A stretch of DNA of 64,000 nucleotides from the NCBI GenBank assembly GCA_024707265.1, contig JANQAB010000005.1, positions 1-64,000 on the forward strand. Reading direction: 5' to 3'. This document shows, piece by piece, positions 47,095 to 58,600 of this stretch; the stretch's first letter is position 1; every line of letters starts with the position of its first letter. The stretch is from Sporocytophaga sp. (lineage in GTDB: Bacteria > Bacteroidota > Bacteroidia > Cytophagales > Cytophagaceae). Both the position numbers and the translations under genes were made by a program. The notes under the pieces are model-generated. The model had not been told where the DNA came from. It worked only from the letters and a program-made list of their open reading frames with translations, and searched no databases.

Positions 47095-48141
47095 ATGAGA
47101 ACTTTTACAAGAATATCTATTTTTTTATTATTTCTTTTTATAACCTCTGTGTCATGGTCACAGGTGGTTTTTGTAAATGGAGCCTATGAGAAAAGTGTAT
47201 CAGATGGAACTTCCTGGGACACTCCATATAAAACTATACAAGAAGCAATTGATGCAGCTAAGCCCGGTGATTCTATATGGATTGCGAAGGGGGAGTATAA
47301 TACACCGGAGGGATCAGATGGTTATACAGTTGATAAGAGTTTGTTGATTTTTGGAGGCTTTGATGGGAGTGAAAAGAGTTTTGGAAAGAGGGATCATAAG
47401 GTGAATGTGACGAGTTTGATAAGTGGGGATGGTTCAGTCACAAGATATTTGTTTAAATTGAATCAGGACGATTTAAAGTTTGAGTTAAATGGGTTATCAA
47501 TTTCAGAATCCTATAGTGTTGTACTAATAGTTGGTAAATTTAATTCTATTCAAATTAAATTTGCCAATTGTTTGATATATAATATTGGTAATTTTTTTAT
47601 AGGACATAATGACAATGAAAATGCAAATTTACTTACTAGCCAATTATTAATAGAAAATTGTGAAATTAATGATGTTGGAAATGGCTATGGGAAATTTCAC
47701 AAGATTGAAATTCACAATTCAGAGATTAAAAATATAAAGAGTTATTTTTTTACAGGATTTTGCAATGGCGATTTTATTGTGTCTAATAGTCAATTAACCA
47801 ATATAACTACACTTACAGTTGGTTTTGGTGAGCAAAATTTTATTCTTGAAAATAGCACTATTAATAATGAAAGATATCGATCTTCTAATCCTTTATTTTT
47901 AGGAATGGTTTCATTAAAAATTATAAATAGTCAAATTTTAGATTATGAAGGATTACTTATTTATTCAGACCGTAATAGAAGTGTAAGTTTACAAAATTCT
48001 GTTTTTAAAAATATAAATAACGGATCAAATTCGGTTATATCTTTGAACGGATCTGTGTTTAATGACTGTGCAATTGAAAATTGCACATTTGAAAATTGTA
48101 GTGGATATTTTCAGGGGAACTTTAATTCTTTTAAAAGTTAA
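47095..48141 (+). CDS. Giant adhesin, segment 1 of 3: signal peptide and beta-helix start
   Basis: Reading frame 1 of a gene that runs to 63518. It begins with a signal peptide (MRTFTRISIFLLFLFITSVSWS), then the opening of a right-handed beta-helix: DGTSWDTPYKTIQEAIDAAK, PGDSIWIAKGEYNTPEGSD, and LENSTINNE-type coils. The frame stops at 48141 after GNFNSFKS. Removing one A from the A4 run 48133-48136 continues into VKNSTFKNNTDFYFTGN of segment 2 with the same coil repeat, so the stop is false or the gene is broken. Ten bases after the fibronectin-III-like gene, same operon. Confidence 0.75.
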   Translation: MRTFTRISIFLLFLFITSVSWSQVVFVNGAYEKSVSDGTSWDTPYKTIQEAIDAAKPGDSIWIAKGEYNTPEGSDGYTVDKSLLIFGGFDGSEKSFGKRDHKVNVTSLISGDGSVTRYLFKLNQDDLKFELNGLSISESYSVVLIVGKFNSIQIKFANCLIYNIGNFFIGHNDNENANLLTSQLLIENCEINDVGNGYGKFHKIEIHNSEIKNIKSYFFTGFCNGDFIVSNSQLTNITTLTVGFGEQNFILENSTINNERYRSSNPLFLGMVSLKIINSQILDYEGLLIYSDRNRSVSLQNSVFKNINNGSNSVISLNGSVFNDCAIENCTFENCSGYFQGNFNSFKS

Positions 48142-51100
48142 AAACTCTACATTTAAAAATAATACAGATTTTTATTTCACTGGTAATTCCCAAAAAGAGG
48201 TAACTATAGAAGGCTGCACTTTTGAAAATATGAAAATCAGCAGTGAAAATTATATGAATAATGGGATTTTTAAGATAGAAGGAGATGCTAACTTCACTTT
48301 AAATAAGTCCATAATTATCAATTCTGATTTAGGACTAGGTTTATACCTACCTAAATTAAAGGGCACAATTCAAATTCAAAATTCAGAATTTGTCAATAAT
48401 AAATTTTGGGTGTTATTCTCTGCTGGGGTTAGTAAGAGTCTATTGATGGATAATACTATTTTTAGTTCAAACAAAGGGAGTATCTTTTTGAATGCAACTG
48501 TGACAGATTTTTTAAAACTGGAGAATTTAGATTTTACAGACAACGATTTTGGGTATCAATTTACTATAACTATAAATGGTAAGAAAGCAGATATAGTTAA
48601 TTGTAATTTTGATTTTGGAAATTATAATCATTCAGGAGATATTTTATTCAATATCTCCAATGTAAAAGATTTGAGCTTTACTAATAATAACTTTACAAAA
48701 TGCTATTATAGAAGTTTAATTGCATTCTATGATGTTGAAATGGCTAAGTTAGATGGTTTGACCATAAGAAACTCTTATTTTAATTATGGTATTTCATTTC
48801 AATTGGTTGATGACTTTAATTTAACTAACAGTACCTTCAGCAATATACAAATGAATAGTGACGATGGTTTTTCTGCTTTTTCTCTTATCTCTGGAAGTTC
48901 AAGTATAAAAGTTTCTGGTTGTTTATTTGAAAATATCTCTTCATTGACTGGCCCTTCTGTTTTAACTTTAACAAATATTTCAAATAATAAATGTGAAATC
49001 AACAATTCCACATTTAAAAACAATTCTTCTAAAAAGGATGGAGGTGCGATAAAATGTGAACCAGGTATAAGTCTAAGTTTGACTAAGTCCTCTTTTATAA
49101 ACAATCATACAGAGGGTACTGGAGGCGCTGTCTATTCTTTCAATGATTTGATTGTGAAAGAATGTTTGTTCGAAGGAAATAAGTCTGATATTAATGGAGG
49201 AGCTGTATATGCCTTTAATAATCCCCAATTTTTTAATTGCACTTTTAGAAATAACTCAGCATTAAAACAAGGAGGTGCGATAGGAGTATGGGGAGGAACA
49301 AGTGAAGTTTATAACAGCATGTTTATTGGTAATAGTGCCCCTGAAGATCCGGTAGCCTTTGGAGGCTATACTAGTCTGTATTTTAATAACACTTTATTCT
49401 ACGGAAATTTAGGGAGTAAAAATAATTTTCTGTTTGGAGATATTACACCATATAGCAATACTAGAAAGTATTTTATACGTAATTCAATAATCTGGAATAA
49501 TTCATCATCAAAATTAGATTGTGATATTCAATACTCCAACATTCAAGGCAGTTATCCCGGCAAAGGTAATCTCGATCTTGATCCCAAATTTGCAGATCCT
49601 GAAAACGGTGATTTCAGATTGTTATGTTCCTCGGAGTTAATCAATAAAGGCTCCAATGAATTTGCATCAGATGAACCTGATGCTTATGGTACTCCTCGTA
49701 TATATGCAGATACTGTGGATATGGGACCTTTTGAATTTCCCGGTGATCCGAATGTGTCAAGAGCAGTTCCCGGTCCTGACTTTAGTTTTTCTAATGCAAG
49801 TCCATGCATCAATGAGCTCGTGTCTATAAAAAATATTACTCCAAGAAAAGAATATTTTACCTACAAATGGAATTTCGGAGAGGGGGATTTACTCACTTCA
49901 GCAATAGATACTTCCTATTCCTATAATAAATCAGGGAAGTATGTTGTTAAGTTGATTGCTACTAATTCCTGTGGCCGTTCTGTAAGTACGACAAAGGAGG
50001 TAGAAGTGAAGCCTTCTTTTATTCCTTCTATTTCATACCCAACAATGGTATTACATGACGATACCATCTCATTTTCTACCAATGCAAAATGTTCGAGTCT
50101 TGCCTGGTCGGTTACAGGAGGGACGATACAAAGCGGAAACGGTACCAATAAAATCCTTGTCAAGTGGGGAGATGGTGCATCCGGAATTGGTAAAGTTCAA
50201 TTGCTTGCGACCAACTGTGGCAGTAGTAATGTTTGTGAATTTCCAGTAGAGATTGATGTGCCGATAATGCCGGCCTCCAATCCTGTTAAAGGAAAATCTA
50301 CAGTTTGTCAGGAAGCTACAGAAGTTTATACTGTGATGAACAAAGCTTATGTACCCGGAGCTGTTTATTTCTGGTCAGCGAAAGGCGGATCCATCAGTGG
50401 CAAAACTTCAGGTTACGGTCTTGATTCGATTTCTGTCAAGTGGGGAAATTCTGTTGGAAAAGGTGTGGTCTATCTGAATATTACTAATGAGATTAAAAAC
50501 ACAACCATTATTGATTCATTCATTGTTCAGATAAAACCAGGATTTAATATCAATGATAACAAACGAGAATTTTGTGCAGGTTCGGAATACCAATTTGGAA
50601 CAGACATAAGCGGTAGTTTTACCTGGAAAACTAGTGGACCCGAACATCAGGTTGAAGCTTCAACCGGGAAAATAAAGTTCGGGGCAACAGGTGGTTCATT
50701 TTTCGTTTCTGCTATTGCAGCAGATGGAACTTCATTTTGCAAAACTGAAGATACCTTAAATATATTTGTGAGAAATGCCCCAGTTATTGATTCTGTAGTT
50801 GGGGAAAGAGAAGTAAGACCACAGACGATCTACCAATATAAGGTTTACCACACAGGAGATGAAAGTGAAGTAAAATGGCAACCTCTTAATACTAATAACT
50901 GGATCAGTGGTAATCCTGCGGATATCTCCTGGCAGTCCGGAGAGCAGTACTTGCCTTATGGCTTTAATGTTTATCTGCAATCAAAGGGACTAAGTTGTAT
51001 ATCTGAAACTGTTTTATATCAGGTAAAACCTGAATTTGTTTATAGCATCAGCGGACCGGATCAGCCTTGTGTTTCAACTTGTCAGACATATCAGCTCAAT

Positions 51101-52678
51101 GACGATCCTGAGGTTGAGGAAGTTTTTAAATGGAAGCTTAATGGAAATATCCTGGCCGATAAGACTAATAATATATCTGTAGAATTTACAAAGCCGGGAA
51201 ACAATGTACTGGAAGCAAGTATTGACAGAAATGGCAAGACCTACAATATTACCAAAAAGGTTCTTGTCGATTACGTTCCGGGAGAAGTTTCTGTTCAGGG
51301 GCCAAATGTCATAAAACCTGAAGGTGGAGGGACTTACACCTATATTATTTCCAACCGTTCAAATCTTGAAGTACATATCGATGTTACAGGAGCAGAATCT
51401 CATTCCATACTCAATGATGTTCTGACAGTGACATGGAATACGAGTGGCCCATACCAGATCTTAGCTTATGGAACAACGGCAGGAAAAGAATGTACTACCG
51501 TGCCTTATAAGTTGAATGTGAGCAAAGCTCCGGTTCTTTCGAAGGAAATAATATTAAGGTCAGGTAGTCTTTGTCCTAACACGCAGAATACATACATTAT
51601 TCAGACAGATGAACTGGTGGAAGATGTAAGGTGGACACTGAATGGAGGAGGAACCATTATCAATTCTGACAAAGGATTTGCAACGATTCAATGGGGGGAG
51701 AATACGGGAACATTCACTTTGTCGGTTGCATATAAACGGTTCGGAGATCAATCGTTTTCCAAAAGTATTGTAATTAACGAACCTCCGAAACCTCAGATTA
51801 AAGATGCAATTGTTTGTGGTGAGAACCTAACCGATCTTTCAACAACCTCAACATACAAAACATATCGGTGGTCCCTTGAACCATTGGGGCAACACCTTTC
51901 AGATCAGGCAAAGGTTTCAGTGAATAAAGGCGGAGTTTACACAGTTAAGATTACTGATGATAACGGCTGTTCTGCCATTGCATCAAAGAATATACTTGCA
52001 GTACCACAACCGATTGCCAAGCTGAATACTTCTTCAAGAAGTATTTGTATTAGAGATGAGGTTTTTCCTGTGTCATTAGCTACCATCGAAGGAGCTGATT
52101 ATGTATATCAATGGTCTGCTGATGGAAAGGTGTTAAGTAATACAGCTTCCACTTATTCTTTTAATCAGGATATAACAAAAGCGGGAGTACATTCCTACAA
52201 AGTAAAAGCTACTTCATCTGGCGTTTGTACTGCTGAAGATTCTGTAACTTTTACCATAGTTAAATGTGATAGCACAGGTGGTAATGGAGGCGGCGGATTG
52301 CCTTGTAATGATGTTGTTTCTTTTACAGTTTCAGGATACCAGCCATTTGCTTTTGAAAATACATCCCAGATGTCCAGAGGTTACAAATGGGACTTTGGAG
52401 ACGGGACAACCAGTCAGGCGGTAAAATCAGTAAGCCACGCCTATGAACAGTTAGGTACTTATCGGGTAACTCTTCAGAATGGATGTGCCATCTCAGCAAA
52501 AGAATTAAAAGTCCCTGTTCTAGCCAGATTTGCAGCACCTGAAGTGATTTGTCAGTTTAGTGAGGTTTCGTTTTCAGACTTCTCTGTTAACCTTGCAGGT
52601 TATCCGATTCGTTCCTGGTTATGGAATTTTGGTGACGGAACTACCAGCACAGAAAAAAAATCCCAAGCATATATTTAG
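48062..52678 (+). CDS. Giant adhesin, segment 2 of 3: beta-helix, PKD and Ig-like modules
   Basis: True reading enters near 48137; the ATG at 48062 is only where this frame happens to have a start. To about 49700 it is a beta-helix with repeated NSTFKNNSSKKDGGAI and GNKSDINGGAVYAFN coils (polymorphic outer-membrane-protein style). A PKD module follows (FSFSNASPCINE... YKWNFGEGD, about 49780-50010), then many Ig/PKD-like modules rich in SWSVTGG/VKWG motifs, a second PKD (CNDVVSFTVSG... KWDFGDGTTSQ, 52310-52530) and the start of a third (WLWNFGDGTTSTEK). It stops at 52678 after SQAYI. Removing one A from the A8 run 52653-52660 instead gives EKNPKHIFRSSGKLKV and continues. Confidence 0.75.
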   Translation: MTVQLKIAHLKIVVDIFRGTLILLKVKNSTFKNNTDFYFTGNSQKEVTIEGCTFENMKISSENYMNNGIFKIEGDANFTLNKSIIINSDLGLGLYLPKLKGTIQIQNSEFVNNKFWVLFSAGVSKSLLMDNTIFSSNKGSIFLNATVTDFLKLENLDFTDNDFGYQFTITINGKKADIVNCNFDFGNYNHSGDILFNISNVKDLSFTNNNFTKCYYRSLIAFYDVEMAKLDGLTIRNSYFNYGISFQLVDDFNLTNSTFSNIQMNSDDGFSAFSLISGSSSIKVSGCLFENISSLTGPSVLTLTNISNNKCEINNSTFKNNSSKKDGGAIKCEPGISLSLTKSSFINNHTEGTGGAVYSFNDLIVKECLFEGNKSDINGGAVYAFNNPQFFNCTFRNNSALKQGGAIGVWGGTSEVYNSMFIGNSAPEDPVAFGGYTSLYFNNTLFYGNLGSKNNFLFGDITPYSNTRKYFIRNSIIWNNSSSKLDCDIQYSNIQGSYPGKGNLDLDPKFADPENGDFRLLCSSELINKGSNEFASDEPDAYGTPRIYADTVDMGPFEFPGDPNVSRAVPGPDFSFSNASPCINELVSIKNITPRKEYFTYKWNFGEGDLLTSAIDTSYSYNKSGKYVVKLIATNSCGRSVSTTKEVEVKPSFIPSISYPTMVLHDDTISFSTNAKCSSLAWSVTGGTIQSGNGTNKILVKWGDGASGIGKVQLLATNCGSSNVCEFPVEIDVPIMPASNPVKGKSTVCQEATEVYTVMNKAYVPGAVYFWSAKGGSISGKTSGYGLDSISVKWGNSVGKGVVYLNITNEIKNTTIIDSFIVQIKPGFNINDNKREFCAGSEYQFGTDISGSFTWKTSGPEHQVEASTGKIKFGATGGSFFVSAIAADGTSFCKTEDTLNIFVRNAPVIDSVVGEREVRPQTIYQYKVYHTGDESEVKWQPLNTNNWISGNPADISWQSGEQYLPYGFNVYLQSKGLSCISETVLYQVKPEFVYSISGPDQPCVSTCQTYQLNDDPEVEEVFKWKLNGNILADKTNNISVEFTKPGNNVLEASIDRNGKTYNITKKVLVDYVPGEVSVQGPNVIKPEGGGTYTYIISNRSNLEVHIDVTGAESHSILNDVLTVTWNTSGPYQILAYGTTAGKECTTVPYKLNVSKAPVLSKEIILRSGSLCPNTQNTYIIQTDELVEDVRWTLNGGGTIINSDKGFATIQWGENTGTFTLSVAYKRFGDQSFSKSIVINEPPKPQIKDAIVCGENLTDLSTTSTYKTYRWSLEPLGQHLSDQAKVSVNKGGVYTVKITDDNGCSAIASKNILAVPQPIAKLNTSSRSICIRDEVFPVSLATIEGADYVYQWSADGKVLSNTASTYSFNQDITKAGVHSYKVKATSSGVCTAEDSVTFTIVKCDSTGGNGGGGLPCNDVVSFTVSGYQPFAFENTSQMSRGYKWDFGDGTTSQAVKSVSHAYEQLGTYRVTLQNGCAISAKELKVPVLARFAAPEVICQFSEVSFSDFSVNLAGYPIRSWLWNFGDGTTSTEKKSQAYI

Positions 52679-55600
52679 AAGCTCTGGAAAGTTAAAGGTC
52701 AGATTAACGGTATCTGTCAATGATGACAATGGAAATGCTGTATCAGATACATTTGAGAAGGATATGGAAGTATCTGCAGCTCCTGTGATTGATTTTGTAG
52801 CGCAAAAACCTGCTTGTAATTCTGACCTTGTTAAGTTTAAAAATAATTCCGTAATCAAAACATCAGAGGCTATTTATAACTGGGATCTTGGTAATGGTCT
52901 GAAGGCAGGAATATCAGAGCCTTCTGCAAGATATGCTCCTGGTTTCAAACAAGTCTCTCTTGAAATTACTGATTTGATAGGATGCTCCTCAAGTCTGAAC
53001 CAAACAATTGAAATTTTTGCTCCTGTTGAAAAGAAGCCGATACAGGTTTCCGGAAACCTTAAAATCTGTTCAGGAGACAGTGTATTGTTAAAGGCTCCTG
53101 CAAGTTCAGCTGGTTATGTATGGAATAACGGTTCTGAAATAGTATCAGATAACAGTCAGAATATTTATGTAAAGGAAAGCGGATCCTATACAGTTACCTA
53201 TTCTGAATCTGCGTGCAGTATGACTACGGAAACAGTTGAGGTAAAAGTATTTGAGTTAAAAAACTCCTCTATCACTTTCAGTGGTTCAGCCTGTGAAGGT
53301 TCTGAACTGAAGGTATCCTTGTCAGAAACGAATTCAGGACAGCATACCATCTTATGGAAGCTGGAAGAAAATACTTTGCCTTTTGCATCATCAGATTTTG
53401 TTATTTCTTCTCTCACTTCTGATAATGCAGGTGTATATGCAGCAATAGTGGAAGAAAAATCCAGCGGTTGTGAATATATGGTACCGACGAAAGAATTGGT
53501 TGTAAAACCCGGGCCATATGCCCCTTATTTATATAGCATCAAACCCAATGCATGCTTAGGTGATACTATTAAAGTCATTTATCCGAACCTATATCCAAAT
53601 CCTCATACAAAAAACTGGATGTTGGATAATGTTGTAATGGAAGGTGAAGATGGTGAAATACTTTCCCTGACTAAGGGCAAACCTGATTCCAAAGTCACTT
53701 TGAAAATTACAGATAATGCCACTGGTTGTAATTCAACTTCTAATGTACTGCCAATTGTATTTTCAAAAGAAATTAAACCTAGACTATCAAACAACATAGA
53801 ATCATGCGAACAGGCTTCTGAATCCATAAGTATCAATGTGAAGCCTGAAGATTATGATTTTAAATGGTATAAAAACGGAGATTCAATTTCAAATTCTATT
53901 TTCAGAATGGATTTTGGTAGTCTTAGCAAACCCGATACAGGATACTATTATGCTGTGGTGATAAGTAAGGCTGTCAATGGAAATCTGGCAGGTTGCTTAT
54001 CCATTACCGATACAGTGACTGTTAAACTTAAATCCTCTCCCGCAAAGCCTGAAATCTCAGGCGATAAAGAATTCTGTTCAGGTAATTCTGTTGTACTTCA
54101 AAGCTCGGTTACGAACAACATCCAGTGGAGTACCGGAGAAACGGCAAGCTCTATTACAGTGTATGAAAAAGGTGTTTACAGTGTCACTGCAACGGATATT
54201 TCTACAGGTTGTCAATCTAAGAGTACTGTGTCGATCGTTGAAAATCCTGTCCCGGACTTCAGGTTCCTGGGAACAGGTGTTTATGAGTTCTGCGGATCTG
54301 AGCCTTTAAAATTGAATGGTTTGAGTGTTTATCCTTCTTTCCAGTGGAAGCTCAATGGGGTTGAATATGGCAAACCTAATAAAGATCTGTATCCTAGAAA
54401 ATCAGGAAGTTATACTGTTTTTGCCACAACTGATAAAGGTTGTGTGGGAGAATCTGATACCCTTCGTGTAAAATCCTTACCATGTGCCTGTACTGTAGTA
54501 ACTACAGAAGACGGCCTGAATATAGGTTCTCTGCGTGATGCTATCAACTGTGCCAATACAAAAGCAGGACCGGATAATATAAGCTTTGCAATTGAGGGCG
54601 TAGGTCCTCATGCCATTCTTTTAGACTCGATTCTTCCGGTAATAAAAGAAATTGTGGTAATAGATGGTTTCTCTCAAAGCGGTGATAATGTTTATGACAT
54701 TATTATAAAAGGTGGTGAATATAAAGCAAATGGTTTGATACAGGCAAGTGGTGTAACTGAATCTGAATTCAGAGGACTTCAGTTTGAAGGACTGGATAAT
54801 GCAATTTCTCTTGATTTTGGAAACGATGATAATACAATTGAGAAAAACCGTTTCATCGGGATCACGAAACAAGCTATTAATTTATCCGGCTTTATAAAAA
54901 ATGCTTTGATCAAGGATAATTACTTTGAAGGGATCGGAACAGGAGAAGCGATTCATTTATCTTATGTTGCTCAGTCTACCTTCAGTAACAATACAATCAA
55001 AAATGTTGGCTCCGCTATTAGTCTTGTTAAATCAAACAAAAATACAATCAAGGATAATACAATAAGCTTTATTAAGCAGAATGGTATTTCTTTAACGTCT
55101 TCTTCTACTGGAAATATTTTATCAGGAAACACTATACTAGATATCGATAGCAGTGCCGTATTGATATCTGCTTCTAATGATAATACATTAAAGGGCAACT
55201 ACATAGGTATTACTAAACAGGGACAAAGCGGTCTTGTTAAGCAAAATGGTGTCAAGACAGAAACTTCTGCCAACACTGTTATTACAGCTAATGTCATTGC
55301 CGGAGTAGTTAAAAATGGAGTGATAACAGATTCAAAATCTGTTATCACGGATAATACTATTCAGAAAGCCGGAGAGTATGGCATATATGCCTTAGATACG
55401 CTGCTAATAAAGAAAAATAACCTGACCAATAATACTAAAGGAGGGATCTTTGTTCTGAACGATCAGGTGCGTATTTCACAAAATAAAATCACCAATACAT
55501 CTGATCCAAAAGCCATTGATCTTGATGCTAAAGGAAATGAAAACAAACTTCCTGCTGAGTTTGATACTTATGAATTCCTCAATGACAAACTTGTGATATC

Positions 55601-58600
55601 GGGAAGGTCTATAGCAGGAGATACTGTCGAAGTATTTTTATCAGGACAAAAGCCTCAGCAGGCCATTCAGTATATCGACCTTGCCATTGCTGGAACAGAT
55701 GGCAAATGGTCCCTGACGATTGCTAAAGGAATTAATTTTAATCCTGATAGTAAAAACTATTATGTAAACACTGCTTCAGCCGGAAATAATACTTCTGAAC
55801 TTTCTGTTCCCTTTACGACAGGTTGTTTCTCTTGTATTTGCCGTGTTGTCAATGCCAATGATGCCGGTGTTGGTTCCCTCAGAGCTGCGGTAGATAGTGC
55901 TCATGTGGGATCGTGTTTAAATATTGAATTTGAAATTGCACCAACTACCATTCAACTTCAAGCACCTCTCAGAGATATCAATGTTCAGCTAAATATCACC
56001 GGTAAGCCGGGAATGACTATAGATGGTCCTTCTACAGGTTCTGCATTTACAGTTGCTGCAAATAATTTCAATGTAACAGATCTTTCTTTCATTCAATGGG
56101 ATAAAGCATTTGAGTTGAAAGGGAATAACGCTAATCTGAAAAATATCCGGATTGATGAAACGAAACAGCCAATATCCATCAGTGGAAATAGCAATAAAGT
56201 TGGAGGAAGTTGTATCAATTGCAACTCAGACAAGATAACTTATCCTATTACTTCAGGAGTTGAAATTACGGGAAATAACAATCAGATTGGTTATTCCGGC
56301 AATTCCAACAAGATTGTAAATGCTGCAAACGGAGTCCTTGTCAATGTTGGCAAACAAAATACAATCATCCATACTAGCATCGTCGGCACTCAAAAAGGTA
56401 TAGCACATCAGGGTGGAGGTAATAGTGATTATTCTGCTCCTGTTAATCTTGAAGGGCAATTTGATGGAAATAAACAAGGCTTTATTAGCGGTAAGGCTAA
56501 TCCGGGGGATAAGATACAAGTTTTCCTTTCAGATTTTACAGGGAAACCAGCTTCTGACTTTGTATTGGAAACAATTACAGCAACAGGGGATTTCACAATT
56601 CAGATCCCCTCTGACTTTACTCCGGTTGGTAAAAATTCATTCTTTATTCTTACAGCTACAAGTACAGATGGAAATACATCTGAGTTCTCGAAAGCAGTGA
56701 AGATCGGAGATAAAACTGTTTACTGTATTGTAAGTAATACAGATGATAGCGGAGAGGGATCTCTAAGGGAGGCAGTGGGCTGCGTCAATGATGCAGGTAC
56801 TCAGAAGAATAATGCTGTCATTGTTTTTGACCTGCCTCTTCAGACTGAAAACATTATTGAAGTGAAGAATAATGGTTTCGTTATTACGAACAATGAAGGC
56901 GTGGTGATTGATCCTCAGAAAACTAATGTGAAAGTTAAATCTGAGGCTGTTAAGCTACCTTATGCATTTCACTGGGAGGTAAATAGAATTGAGCTTAAAG
57001 GCCTTGCTTTTGAAGGTTTTGATCATGCTATCGAGATCACCACAGGAGCGTCAAACAGGATAGTCGGAAATACATTTACTGCAAATGATACAGCTGTATA
57101 CATTTCCAAGGCTGGTCTCAATACTGTATCCGATAATATATTCAAATCAGGTAACCTGGGTTTGTTTGGAAATGAGACAATTCTGGAATTAACCTCCAAT
57201 ACTTTCGGTGGAACAGGCAATGCTTTGGTTTCAGGAGCTCATCTTAAAAATGCAGATTATTCGGTTATTACATGGAACAAGTTTACAGATATTGCCGGTG
57301 ACAATGCAGGGCTTGCTAAAGGATTGATTGCTGAAAAATCGTCTAAGCTTGCAATAAAGAACAATAATACGCTCTTTACTGATAAGATAAATTCAGGGTT
57401 TACATTTATAGAAGTCGACTCTTCTAACGTGTCGGATAACATCCTTACAGGTGGCGGAATGTCTATGGATATTATCAATTCTCTTCGCATGAGAGTATTT
57501 GATAATAAATTTGTAGATCCATCGATTGCGGGAATTCATCTTGATAAATCTGAATTTATAGACATTTCTAAAAACATAGCCACAAGCCTGACAGGAAATG
57601 CCAAACCTATCCATCTGAATTATAAGCTTCCGAACGAATCCAACGAAGGGTACTCGATTCCGGTGTTTACCAATGTTACCTATTCTCATGGGAAGGTAGT
57701 TTATAAAGGAAAAGCATATCCGGAAAGTGCAATTGAAATATTTAATGCCACTCTGGACAAGAGGGACATGCTTTCATTCAGAGGAACAACAGTAACTGAT
57801 CGCTTTGGGAACTTTGAATATTCAATTGCAGTATCTCCTGAAGAGATAAATAAATACACCTTAATAGCAACTGCAACTTATAACAGATATGCTTTTGAAG
57901 ACGGTATATCCTATACATCTGAGGCATCTGAAGCCTTTAATCCAAATCTTAAATATTGTTATGTAACAAAAGAATCAGATGAAGATCAAAAGGGAACATT
58001 AAGGTATAATATCAATCTGGCAAACAAAAATGAATGTAACCTTATGTTGTTTGATGTTGATGTGTCCGGTCAAGTTAATATTACACCGGATATAGAACTT
58101 CCTGTGATTACCACCAACAGACTTACTATAGATGCCACTTCTCAACCGGGTTATTCAGGCGCACCTATTGTAAATATTCTTGAGAATAAAGATTTTTCAG
58201 AAGCATTTAAAATCAATTCTTCCGGAAATATTTTTGTTCATGGTATCCGTGTTAAAGGCTACGTTGCTCCTGTAGTTGTCGAGAATGTTAATTATTTTGA
58301 AAACACCCATTCTGCATTCGAAGGTTTCGTAAATGAGGGAATAAAGATTACAAGCTCCAATCATAAGAACATCAGACTGGAAGAGAATTTCTATAAATCC
58401 GAAACAGCTGATTATATCTGGAACTTCAACAAATCAAATATCTTTACCAGTAAGGATAGTCTTGTAGGTGGAAAGTCTGCGGTTGTTAATATTACAGGGG
58501 ATTCTATTGTATTGATGGAAAATGCACTTTACGGGTTATCAGGTAACGGTTTTACACTTCTTGCGAGTCAATCAGATTCTTTATATGCTTTTGGAAATAA

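Noticed and set aside
52653..52660. Programmed -1 frameshift of dnaX type at A8
   Set aside because: The downstream frame needs +1 (or -2), not -1.
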